NCBI GenBank assembly: GCA_015680905.1
Contig: CM027377.1
Coordinates: forward strand, 17,012,501 to 17,076,500
Origin: Coptis chinensis
Taxonomy: Eukaryota > Streptophyta > Magnoliopsida > Ranunculales > Ranunculaceae
DNA: 64,000 nucleotides
Direction of reading: 5' to 3'
Shown piece by piece: positions 1 to 9,621 of this stretch. Position 1 is the first letter of the stretch; every line of letters begins with the position of its first letter. The position numbers and the translations under genes were made by a program. The notes under the pieces were generated by a model. It saw only the letters and a list, made by a program, of their open reading frames with translations. It did not search any database and was not told where the DNA came from.

Positions 1-240
1 CATGGTTGTGTGCGTATAATCTTGTTTTTGTCTGCCTCTTTTTCAAAATGTAAGATGTAGCAGTCACCATCAACCACAATATCTAAAGTGTTTTTGAGCT
101 TCCACTTGCTCCTGATAGCATGGAGTACTTCATTTGGATTTTGTGTAAGATCTGTTCATAGTTTTCCTACCAAAGCATTACTTCACTTAGCTTGAGATTG
201 GATTAGCAATTCTCTGGATATGTTCATCTCCGTAGGTGTT
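1..240 (-). pseudogene. DUF4283-like fragment (partial, runs off left edge)
   Basis: Read on the minus strand, about 1-150 gives an open stretch containing NPNEVLHAIRSKWK, then VVDGDCYILHFEKEADK and IIRTQP. Upstream is ALVGKL followed by a stop. This spacing (a V-G-K-L helix, a W-K segment, a strand with F-E-K-E and then R/G-P-W-like residues) resembles the plant DUF4283 domain, found in zinc-knuckle proteins associated with LINE-type elements. What I see is one reading frame with at least one stop near 200. The family assignment is from pattern memory only. It could be a LINE ORF1 remnant or a free-standing DUF4283 pseudogene; the rest lies outside the window. Confidence 0.5.
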
Positions 241-1031
241 TCTCTTCTTTTAGTTTTTGGTATCCCTAAATGGAGAGTTTGTGACAGATTATGTATAATA
301 GTTTCTATTTTATATAAACATAAGCTGCTGTGGGTGAGTATAGATATAGGGATATGCATGGTGGTGAACTGGTGATGAGTAGTAGGGTGATTTTGGGGGT
401 ATCAGGGAATGTAATGATGGTCAGATTATTGTTGGAGAGGACAAGTGCTTGTTCAGGTTGGATTAGAACTGAGTATTTGGGGGCTGGATTTGATAGTTTA
501 GTCAGGTACAGGTACAGAGTATGTGAGTCTCGTTGAAGGATGGGCCTAGCTTCCTGTGTCGCTCTGAAATGATAAATTGGTATGCCTTTGAGGAGTTTAT
601 GTACTTAACGAAGAGGTATCTGCAGACATAAGATAGAGTTTTCCCTTTTGGGGGATATGAGAATAATATAATAAATAATAGAGAAAAAAGCAAATGAGAA
701 GATTTGATATATTATGTACTGATCATTATATGGGGGGTAGTGGAACTAGACAAAAACAATTGGAACTAGCAGACTAATATAGTGAAAAGGGATGACATGC
801 AGTTCTAGAAAAGTTTGTTGAGGAGAGAGAGAAAGTTGAGACACAACTAAGTAAGAGGTGGTGCAGTTGCTCTGACTGAGATCTTTACGGTTGCTGATCT
901 TAGATGAAACTACTTTATCCCCTTTGTCTCTTATGTTGTGTTTTCCAATTCTCCTATGAACATTCCAGATGAAATCGCCTTCTGCCACACAGGAGTATCC
1001 TCTGAATGTCCTAAGGTTCAGGCCAGATTCA

Positions 1032-1079
<48 letters not shown>

Positions 1080-1429
1080 CTCCAGGCCAGATTCAAAACA
1101 AAAGAGGAGAAAGTTGTAGAAAAGACTAAATAGATAACAGAAAGAGAGATGCAAATTATTTCCATCCTTGAATGTGAATTTGATACATATGTTATGCAGA
1201 TGAGACAAGCTCATATTTGGGGAGGAGAACCTGAGTTGCTCATGTCCTCACATGTGTTGCAGTAAGTCTTCATGTCCTCATTATTTGGTATGGGTATATA
1301 TATAGTAATGTAAGTAGATTTTGGACTCGGGCGTCTTTCAAAAACCTTTCTCGTAATGGGAAATAATTGATCGATTTATACCGCCCCGTGATATCATCTG
1401 TGTTGCTCTAGTGCGAAAGTCTTCGTTTA
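241..1429. other. No gene recognised
   Basis: Apart from the poly(T) insertion near 1035-1079, this stretch has many stops in all frames and no domain I recognise. Around 1285-1310 there is a TATGGGTATATATA-type block resembling one near 55178-55196, which hints at a shared decayed repeat. I could not define its ends. Confidence 0.5.
1019..1095. repeat. Poly(T) tract flanked by a 13-bp direct repeat
   Basis: A run of about 45 T (1035-1079) lies between two perfect copies of CAGGCCAGATTCA (1019-1031 and 1083-1095). A homopolymer bounded by a long direct repeat looks like the footprint of target-primed reverse transcription, in which only the poly(A) tail (here on the minus strand) was copied. 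A polymerase-slippage expansion inside a pre-existing duplication is the alternative. Confidence 0.6.
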
Positions 1430-1558
1430 AATGTGTTTTATCAATACTATTAATTAGTGTTTGAATAGAATTAGAAGCATTCTTAGAATCAGTTTGAATT
1501 TTGAACTTTTCTAGTATCGTGATATATGGTCACCACGCTCATGAAAATACTACAAACC
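1430..1558 (-). pseudogene. STE20-like protein kinase pseudogene, downstream part
   Basis: Minus-strand reading across the X insertion site (1554-1558 joined to 43979 onward) continues the kinase frame. ALKG-L is followed by an in-frame stop, then YFHERGDHIS, which corresponds to the Y-L-H-x-x-G-H-I-H-R-D catalytic loop region of plant STE20/SPS1-type kinases. The HRD motif itself is lost. The fragment decays within about 50 bp and I cannot follow it further towards 1400. The other half is at 43979-44215. The gene was already dead, or has drifted since, because stops occur on both sides of the insertion. Confidence 0.6.
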
Positions 1559-2019
1559 TGTAGAGGTGTTATATTTTGGGTCTACGACCTGATGTTGTAG
1601 TTGATAGGAAATGGTTGCACTCTTTCTTGGGATAAGAGTTGCCTACGTATCAAGTTCCTTGGGTCAAATTTGAATCAAGCCTTACGTAGTTCATCTCTCT
1701 CTACTTATAGATGTTTGAGCTGACCTTCCTTATTTACTCCAGGCCGTTATTAAGTGTAGATCCATATTTTATACTATCTTGATGATTCGTCATTACTCCT
1801 GATGTTATAAAGTAAATGTCTCCTTGATTGGTGTGTTGAATGAGCTTCAGGATCACGGTAGATCATTTGCTTCCATATATGCTTGTATTTGATATTTGGG
1901 ACGACCTGAGTCTGGGTCGTTGTTACGTCTTGATGGCTTGGTACGAGCTGGTAAATTACGATCTGGTGTGTGGACATGTGTGCTGTAGTGATATGAATGT
2001 AGAACGGAGGATAATTACA
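1559..2019 (-). repeat. 3' LTR of element X
   Basis: 461 bp, starting TGTAGAGGTG and ending ATAATTACA on the plus strand, so it is TG...CA on the element strand. It pairs with 43513-43973 with about 28 mismatches by eye (about 6%), mostly transitions. The left flank AAACC is the target duplication. Confidence 0.95.
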
Positions 2020-2034
2020 CAGCCCCCTTTATTT
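2020..2034 (-). promoter_or_regulatory. Polypurine tract of element X
   Basis: On the element (minus) strand the LTR is immediately preceded by AAATAAAGGGGGCTG, a purine-rich run ending one or two bases from the LTR. This is the usual primer for plus-strand DNA synthesis in LTR retrotransposons. Its position confirms that the left LTR is the 3' one. Confidence 0.8.
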
Positions 2035-2402
2035 TATTTATTCTTTGGATAGCTGTGGTGTGAAAAGAAAAGATAAAGTAAAGCTTTCAAACATGTGTCC
2101 TATAGCTTGTTCATTTGAATGATTTTGGAAAATGTGTGGGAACTGTTTGGATTTGGTCCATCGGCCCAAATCGCAGCGGTTTGTGGGCGAGGTTATGATT
2201 GCTTTTTGTTGGAAGGAGAAACGTCTTGTCTGTTTTGGAAATCTGTGCAACTGAAAAGTTTTGGCGTGTGAAGTCTTCTCATTTCTCATTCTATCAACAC
2301 AAGTGAAAAAAGTAAAGAAAAATAAAACCAAAAACTTCTCGTCTTCAGGTGCGTTCTTTCAATCTAAAAAATTTGATCTTTTGTTACCTTTTTGCTTTCG
2401 TA

Positions 2403-4596
2403 ATGTCTATTACCAGTGATAGTTTGAGTGGAGAAGTTTAGTTGGATCAGTGGAGAGATAGAACTGTAAGTGATGGAGATAATGGTGGCAGGGATTGTAG
2501 TAGAGGTGAAGCATCATCGTCTTCCTCGTTGGAGACGATGGTTGAGGAGACAATGCCTAGGTCGGTAGATTGTACTGCTACTTTGAGGGAGGAGTTTGGC
2601 TGGGAGGACTCCGACTTGACTGTATACGACCTGGGTAGAGTGAGGAATGTGTTTGGCTTGGATTACGTTCTTCGGGATGGGGGTGTTGTGGTTTGTTATG
2701 GTCAGTTGAAGGCTGGGCTGAGGTTGTCGTTCTCCCGGCTTACTGTGGAGGTTTTGAATTTTTATGGAAAGCCCCTTGTTGAATGAGAGGGGTTATAACA
2801 TCTATTTATCAGATGTGCTATAGCATTTATCTATGAAGAGGTCGTCTGCAATGAACTTTAGTTTGCAGGTGGTGAAGGGGAAATCTTCTGTGATTGTGGG
2901 GGTGAGTAAGGAGGATTGGGGGCGTAGGCCGTTATTGGTTATGGGTAATTATAGTCCTTCTGACTGGGAGTTGGATAATCATACTATAAAGTGGGATGGT
3001 AGGTCGTTATTTTATAGGTCGTAGTGTATGTAGAGTAGTTGATAATTTGAACGTTCTGATAAATGTTTATTTTGTTTTTACATAGGTTGCTATTCGTGGG
3101 CGGACAAAGACCGGGGTTATCGAAGGTTTTGCTTGTTTGAGTTGGGAGGAGAAACAAGCTGTCTTGGGGGAGGTTGTGTATTACTTCAAGAAGCTTGAGG
3201 AGAGAAAATCAACCGGAAGAAGGTTGAGCAAAAGAAGAGGGCCCGAAAGCTAGTGTTTGATATATCTAATTCTAGCTCGGACACTGAGATAGAGAGAGAG
3301 AGCAAAAGGAGATAACCTATTTTTGGAGTGAGAACGGTTGGAGGAGGCTCTGGTAGCCGTCCTGTGTCCCGACGACCTGAGGGTGGTGAAAGTGACAGGG
3401 GAGGTCATGGGAGTGCTAGGGGAGTTGGTGATGCTCCCACTCCTTTTCGTATGCCTCAGTTGAAGATGCGTTCTGAGGTGGTTGAGTCTGAGGGGGCGAA
3501 GAGGACTCGCACTGAGTCTGAGGAACGACCTGTTTCGGTGGAAGGTCGTTCCTCATCAGGTCAGGCTCCTTTGAAGAGGATGAACTTGAAGGAGTTGGCT
3601 ATGGATGTTGGGGTGGCTGATGCCCGGGGCAAGAAGAAGGCTAGTGAGACTGAGCAAGCTGCCCAGAAGTGCAAGGGTCATCGGGGAGTACAACCCTAGG
3701 TGACAAGAGTGGTGATTCTGACATTCTGGACAAAACGGTCACCTACTACGACCCCTTGAGTGGGTTGACGAAGCTAGTGAAGAATAGGGACTGCAGTTTC
3801 AAGTTTTCACTAGTTGCAAATGGGTTGCTAGAGAGTATTGCCCTAGATGGTGATAGGCACCAGCTGGAGACTGGGAAGGATTTGGAGGCAAACCTGAAAA
3901 ATATGGATCACTTCATCTGCTTTGTAAGTGTCCTTCCAATTTGAGCTTTTATTTTGTGCTATAACTTATTGCTTTTTGATTTATTGTGTTGGTTGTCAGG
4001 TCTTGGCCATGTACAGGAAGCTGAGGGAGATGCCAACTATCTCTAACCTATATAAGAAGGAGCTGGAAGTTGCCAAGGAGGCCTATGACAAGCTGCTGGC
4101 TATACAAGAGGTGGAACAGGATGAAGTGAGGGGGGGGGCTGAGAGCTCAGGTCAGGGAGTTGGCTAGGAGGGTGGCCTTGTTGCAACTGTCTCTTGACGC
4201 TTCAAGGGTGGAGGTAGGGCATTGGGTTGCCGAGTGCAAAAATGCGCACGCCGTTGCTGAGCGAGCTCAGAATGAATACAATGACCTGGTTGACTTTGTA
4301 GAGAGTGGTGATGTCTACGTTCTGGTGGATGATTACATGGAGCTAGAATGTAAGTACAAAACCCTTAAGAGATCGGCTGAAAGTGTGGTTGCAAATAAAG
4401 AATCGTGGAGAAATCTTTTGCGAGATGCTAGTAGACGATCTAATCTACCAAATTTACACAGGTGCCGCTCGACCCATTGAAGATCTTTGCCACGGAAGTA
4501 CTGAATGCAAGTGGTGATCCTACTGGTAGCTTTGTTGGTGAAGAAGGCTGTCAATTAGACACCTTAAATGTAGAGAATCTTCCTTGCGTCAACTGA
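2403..4596 (+). pseudogene. Antisense extra gene of Tat element X (Transposase_28-like, spliced)
   Basis: This spliced reading frame lies between the end of X's integrase and X's 3' LTR, on the strand opposite to gag-pol. An ATG at 2403 is followed by an in-frame TAG at 2439. Next come YDLGRVRNVFGLDYVLRDGG, GLRLSFSRLTVEVLNFYGK and, after a frameshift near 2780, a basic/acidic middle (RPVSRRPEGGESDRGGHG) and a coiled-coil-like C half (LAMYRKLREM, LARRVALLQLSLDASRVE) ending at a TGA at 4594-4596. Introns are suggested at about 3019-3084 (GTATGT...ACATAG) and 3925-4000 (GTAAGT...GTCAG). A G-run at about 4130-4138 breaks the frame. Antisense accessory ORFs at this position are known in Tat-lineage elements, such as Grande gene 23. 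Similarity to the PF04195-type family is my inference. Function is unknown. Confidence 0.7.
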
Positions 4597-4968
4597 TTGT
4601 GCTCCTCTTGTAATTGTGATGATGGATGAAGTGTTTGAACAATATTTTCTTTTTGCTGTTGATACTGATATTTTTATTTTTGACGGGGATGCTGAGGCCG
4701 TTTTCTCAGGATAACCTGGGGGCCTCTAGCATCTAACCAAATTTGTAAGGAGTAGAAAATATTTAAATTACTTACTTGTTTTGAATTGGGATTGTCTATG
4801 AATTTTGCATGTATGTGATTTGTTATTTGACAACCTGTGCTGCATAGTAGTAGGCTTGTCGACCTGATAGATGCGCGTAGGTCGTAAGTGTCTGTGTACA
4901 ACCTGATAGATGCACGTAGGTTGGCACCTCGGTTTCCTTGTGTCCTTAGGTGTGTGCATTGATTGAGT
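4597..4968. other. Non-coding spacer of element X
   Basis: Between the antisense gene and X's pol end, no ORF or domain is visible. Two similar pieces containing ACCTGATAGATGC-G-GTAGGT sit near 4862-4888 and 4900-4922, a local direct repeat of about 38 bp. The spacer is part of X, not host DNA. Confidence 0.6.
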
Positions 4969-5281
4969 GGTTCCTTTTGGGAGAACTTCCTATTGATTCT
5001 GGACTTATAATTAGCCTTTGAGTGGTAATTATAGTTGAGTCAAACTTAACCCTCTCAAAGGCCTTAAGTTGACTTGTGGTCCTTTTGGGGGTACCTTGGA
5101 TTGTATTTGACTGATATTTAGGCTTTGCGTGGTAATTACAGTTGAATCATTTTTAACTCTGGCGTTGGTGTTAAGTTGATTTGCGGTCCTTTTGGGGGAT
5201 TGTGAATTAAATTTAACTGATAATTAACCACTGTGTGGTAATTATAGTTGAGTTGTGCTCAACCCTAGCGCTGGTGGTAGG
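4969..5281. repeat. Tandem repeat of about 107 bp, about three units
   Basis: The landmark GTGGTAATTA recurs at 5022, 5129 and 5235 (periods 107 and 106). The landmark GGTCCTTTTGGGGG recurs once per unit, with a diverged first copy at about 4969. The array lies in X's spacer, just beyond the pol stop codon on the opposite side from the 3' LTR gene. Such short arrays are common in the 3' non-coding regions of Tat elements. Confidence 0.75.
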
Positions 5282-5411
5282 TCGCCTATTTTGATACCCC
5301 AGATCGGGCAGCGAGTGCAAGATGCGTGGTACTCATGTAATGTAAGGATAACATATATATACGAATTGCTGATGAAAATTTATTCAATTGATTGACGCAT
5401 CTGGATATAGA

Positions 5412-7047
5412 TTATTGGAAAAAACGCTTGAGTAGAGTTGTATTCCAAGGTCGGGGAAGCACATTACCGAGCTGAGTTTTGATCCAGTACACTCCATTTC
5501 CAACGACTTTGTGAACTATGTATGGGCCTTCCCAAGTTGGGTCAAGCTTGGCTGGTGCTAAGGTCTTTTTTAGGACTAGGTCGCCAGCTTGGAAAGATCT
5601 TGGGACGACCTTCTTGTTGTAAGATCGTTGGATTGTTTGGTGGTACCTAGCTAGGGATATTACAACTGTTTCCCTTCGCTCCTCTAGGAGGTCGACTTCT
5701 TTGGCTAAGACGTTGTCGTTTTCTCCTGATTCGACGATGTCAGAACATGTGGTTATGTTTGTAAGTTCTAATGGTATGACTACTTATGTTTTGAAGTAAA
5801 GTGTGAAAGGGGACTCTTTGGTACTGGCTCAGGCTGTTGTTCTGTATGCCCATAAGATGTTCTCGAGTTGTTCTGGCCATTGGCTTTTCTTGCTCTCCAA
5901 CTTCTTTTGGAGATTTTCTTTGATGGATTTGTTTGTGGCCTTTGCTTGGCCATTGCTTTGTGCATATCTAGGTGTAGAAAATGCTTGAGTGATGCGCCAT
6001 TTTTGTAGGAAAGCCTTGACTTGTGTACCAGCAAATTGGGTTCCGTTGTCCTTGACGATGGTGTGTGGTAGACCAAATCTTGTGATGATATTGGTCCATA
6101 TAAAGTTGATGTCGTGGACTTTCTTGATTTGAACGAGTGGTATTGCTTCAACCCATTTGGTGAAGTAATCTGTGGCTGCAAGGACGTATTTGAGTCCTGT
6201 TTTCTTTTGTGGGATAAATGGTCCCATGATGTCTAGTCCCCACATATGGAAAGCCCAGGGGCTGGCTATGTTGATCAACTTCCGTGCTGGACTTAGATGG
6301 TTGTGGCCAAATGTTTGACATGTGTGGCATCTGAGAACATACTTCTTTTCCTCGATGTGCATGCCTGGCCAATAATACCTTTGGGCGATTGCTTTATGAG
6401 CCAGAGATCTTGCTCTTGCATGGTTGCCACATTCGCCTTTGTGAATTTTGTCAAAGATAAGTTGGCCCTCACATAGAGTTATGCACCTTAAGTGGAATCC
6501 TCCTGCAGATTTACAGAACAATCGTCCGTTGATCACGGTATATCGGGGGGGGGCACGAAATTGTATGGCACGAGCATTCCGTGTCTCTGCTGGGAGCTCT
6601 CCATGTAAGATAAATTTCAGGAATGGGCCTATCCAAGATTGAGTGATTTGAGGGCTGGAAGTCCGTGAGGCTGTTGATGTTTTCTTATTAGTAGGCAGGC
6701 CTCTCTAGGATGTCAATGTAGACTGTGTTGGGACATGCATCTTGGGTTTTCGAGGCTAAGAAAGCCAGGCTGTCTACATGCCTGTTATCCTCTCGGGAAA
6801 TGTGTTCCAAGGAGAATATTGTGAACGAGCTGATGATATCATTGACAACCTGGGCGTACTTGGCTAAGTTTGCTTCGTTTGTCACATATTCTTTGGTGAT
6901 CTGTTTGACGATTAGTTGTAAGTCACTATAAGCTTTGAGCTTTCGGACTTGCATTTGTTACGCCATTCAGAGGCCTGTGATTAATGCTTCATATTCCGTT
7001 TCGTTGTTGGATGTTGCGAAATCGATCTTGATTGACTTTTGTAACTG
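5412..7047 (-). pseudogene. Element X pol, 3' half: end of second RNase H and integrase
   Basis: Minus strand. From 7047 the frame reads QLQKSIKIDFATSNNETEYE, the continuation of the RNase H cut at 39830, then stops and resumes (AYSDLQLIVKQITKEY; HISREDNRHVDSLA) to about 6688. Integrase follows at 6536-5829. It shows a zinc-binding H-C-C segment (RCHTCQ), the first two catalytic acidic sites (WGLDIMG and VKDNGTQF), and then NGQAKATNK, where the family has NGQAEATNK. The catalytic Glu is therefore Lys. After a frameshift near 5825, the C-terminal segment with WEGPYIVHKV and LPRPWNTTLLKRFFQ runs to a TAA at 5412-5414, with no chromodomain. The protein would be inactive. Confidence 0.88.
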
Positions 7048-7810
7048 GGTTCTGATAAGTGCCTAAAATTGTATATTTTATATATAGTTTTATAGGCACT
7101 TTATAATATCATTTATGCTTAATGGCGTATTTTTAACATAAAACCATACATTTGTTTTATTCCATGGCATTATGCACATTTTTTTGTCATAAAGGTTTAT
7201 TTGCATATATGTGCATGTCTTTGGAAAAGTCCCATGCAAAATATGTTTTATTAATTTGGTTTAATATTTTTTTTATGAAATAAAGATGTTGGTCAAAGCC
7301 CAATCAAAGCTCAAGCCCATGAGCCAAAAAAGATTATTTAAAGAATCAATAAGTGAGAGCTCATGAAATGAATTCTTCTATCAAGAATGGAAAGAAATGT
7401 TAGAGAATTGATAATTATGGAAGGAAATCAAGAAAAGATAATCACAACTACCACTATATATCCTTACCATTTTCACCCCATTAAATATCCCCATTTCCAT
7501 TAATCATTTATTCCCTTGATTTTATCATATCAAATCATTCCTTAATACCTTATATTTTTGGCACCATATATATTCCCCCATATCCTCCATATTTTTGCCA
7601 ATCACGCAATTCCTAATTCAAAACCATATAATTCCATTTTATCCTTTATTTGATTACCAATTTATATTTCCTTCCCTCATCATGCCTTGAGATTATCTCT
7701 TCTATATTCCATTTCCAAAATTTCTTTATCTTATATTCTCTTTCCATGTCACAAAGATTGTTTCCATTTCATGTGAAGATATTATGCGCCAAGATATTCT
7801 TTGTAGAAGC

Positions 7811-7818
7811 TATAAATA
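7811..7818 (+). promoter_or_regulatory. TATA box in Athila-1 5' LTR
   Basis: TATAAATA in the context GAAGCTATAAATAGAGAAG, about 760 bp into the LTR. The same motif is kept in the 3' LTR at 20443-20450 and inverted at about 10194-10201. Its position suggests the U3/R boundary lies shortly downstream. Confidence 0.6.
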
Positions 7819-8223
7819 GAGAAGAGAATTGGCATTGAAGACATCCAGACTTGAGAGAAAAATACAGCAAGCTAGTTCTTTAGTTAGTTCATTTTTGTTT
7901 TAAGAGAGAGAGTTTTGAGCGTGTATTAGTTTCTCTTGTTCTCGATCAACAATCAATACAATAATTCAAGTTTCAAGTGAAATTGTGGTATCTACTTCTT
8001 ATCTTTTTATGTGTTCTAAACTCATGATAGGGTAAATCTCTACCCTAATGGCGGAAGATGAATCCCCTATCATAAAGATGTAGGCTTAATTTCATATATT
8101 TCCAAACATTTATTCTCCTTTCTATTTTATAAATTTCATCAAATAAACTCCAATGCTAATTACTAGTTTAATGGATGATTTTCAATAAATGCATTTTATA
8201 GACGCTAGTCACATTTTTTTAAA

Positions 8224-9621
8224 GGTTTAAATACAGAAATATGCAACATACTTAGGTCCTATTAACACTTGTATCAACATAGAATTTTTTTTCACAAACG
8301 TATAATTGTATTATGCCCGATTTCACAAAAATAGCAATCTGTTAGCATCTGTCAGTTAACTGATGATGTGTCCATTTTTTTTCAATTTTGTTTTATTTGT
8401 ATTTTCCACTCAGCATACAACCTCAGCATTTCTACCACCTCAGCCGAAACTGACCCATATAACCCGTTTTGATCATCTCTTTCACCCATTTTCCAACCCA
8501 TTTTACCTTCAATTTTGTAGCAACAAGATTTTGATGATGACAACAAATTATTCTCATCTATCTCTCTTTAAAAACCGTTGATTCCAACTACCTCCCCAAC
8601 ACTACCAACTTATCTTGTTTTACGTAAAGTCAAACTTTATTATAAACTCACTCTGTGTTTTTTTTTCCACTCGATCTTCTTCTTTCTCTCTAAAAAAAAA
8701 CACAAGATGGTTCTAAAATCATTTGTGGAAGTCAATCTAGAATCTTATTTCCCACTAGAGAATCTTCCTTAAGGAATCTTTTAATCAGGAAATGAAGCTG
8801 ACCCTCCTCGTCCTTGTATCGCAATTGGTGATTTTGTTTTCAATCTTTCCGCTGTTTCTTCAGCTGGTTTGTTTAATGGACCTTTACTTAAAAACTCCGA
8901 TTGCTTTCACCAGGTTTAGTGTTCTTTGTAGTTATTTATTTGAGTGTATGTTGTTGAATTAATTAATGAAATTTTTAATAGGAAGCAATCAAATGTTTCA
9001 TATTAGTTCTAGTTATATTGTAAGTTTGGTTATGTAAATTTGAGTCTGTTTACGAATTCTATTTTTATGTAGGATATGTTTTAACTTTGGCTTGTCAGCA
9101 CGTTGGTGAAGTTTATGTAAGAAAGTAAGCTTATATATTATATTTTGTTGTAGACTTCTCTCAACAAGTTTGTTGGAATGGGACGACCTGCATGGAATGA
9201 GGCTCGTAGTACTATTCAAAAGATGTTATCATGTATGTATGCCTACTTCATTTTTTTCCCCATCAACTCTTCATTTTCAATAGTTATTATCTGTATCCAT
9301 TTCTCACTTATTTCCCCCTTTTCGATCTTGTAATTCAGTTAAAACGGGTTCGAAAATGGGTGAAAGAGATGATGAAAACGGGTTATATGGGTCAGTTTCG
9401 GCTGAGGTGGTAGAAATGCTGAGGTGGTATGCCGAGTGGAAAATACAAATAAAACAAAATTGAAAAAAAATGGACACATCATCACTTAACTGATGGATAC
9501 TAACAGATTGCTATTTTTGTGAAATCGGGCATAGTACATTGATACGTTTGTGGAAAAAAATTCTATGTTGATACAAGTGTTAATAGGACCTAAGTACGTT
9601 GCATATTTATGTATTTAAACC
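8224..9621 (+). mobile_element. Pack-MULE (Mutator-like, non-autonomous) carrying FAH exons
   Basis: The element begins GGTTTAAATAC and ends GTATTTAAACC. Terminal inverted repeats run for roughly 290 bp: 8224-8520 against 9345-9621, for example CCTCAGCCGAAACTGACC on one side and its complement on the other. Flanks TTTTTAAA at 8216-8223 and 9622-9629 form an 8-9 bp duplication. Comparison with the intact LTR at about 39350-39370 shows a simple insertion at this A/T run. Long TIRs and a 9-bp-class duplication point to a MULE; hAT (8 bp) is the alternative. There is no transposase. The inner 800 bp hold a captured host gene piece. Confidence 0.8.
8707..9232 (+). pseudogene. FAH: Captured fumarylacetoacetate hydrolase fragment (exons 1-2)
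   Basis: FAH performs the last step of tyrosine breakdown, splitting fumarylacetoacetate. From the ATG at 8707 the frame reads MVLKSFVEVNLESYFPLENL, then after two in-frame TAA codons (near 8770 and 8782) reads IAIGDFVFNLSAVSSAGLF and LLKNSDCFHQ. A GT donor follows at 8914. A TAG acceptor at 9151-9153 leads to LNKFVGMGRPAWNEARSTIQ and a donor at 9233. These match the N-terminal region of plant FAH with its intron in place, so the piece was copied from genomic DNA, not from mRNA. It is fully internal to the MULE TIRs. It covers roughly the first 90-100 residues of a protein of about 420 and is non-functional. Confidence 0.85.

Noticed and set aside
746-1214. Minus-strand open frames containing long Lys runs
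   Set aside because: They are translations of the T-tract at 1035-1079 and have no other coding features.
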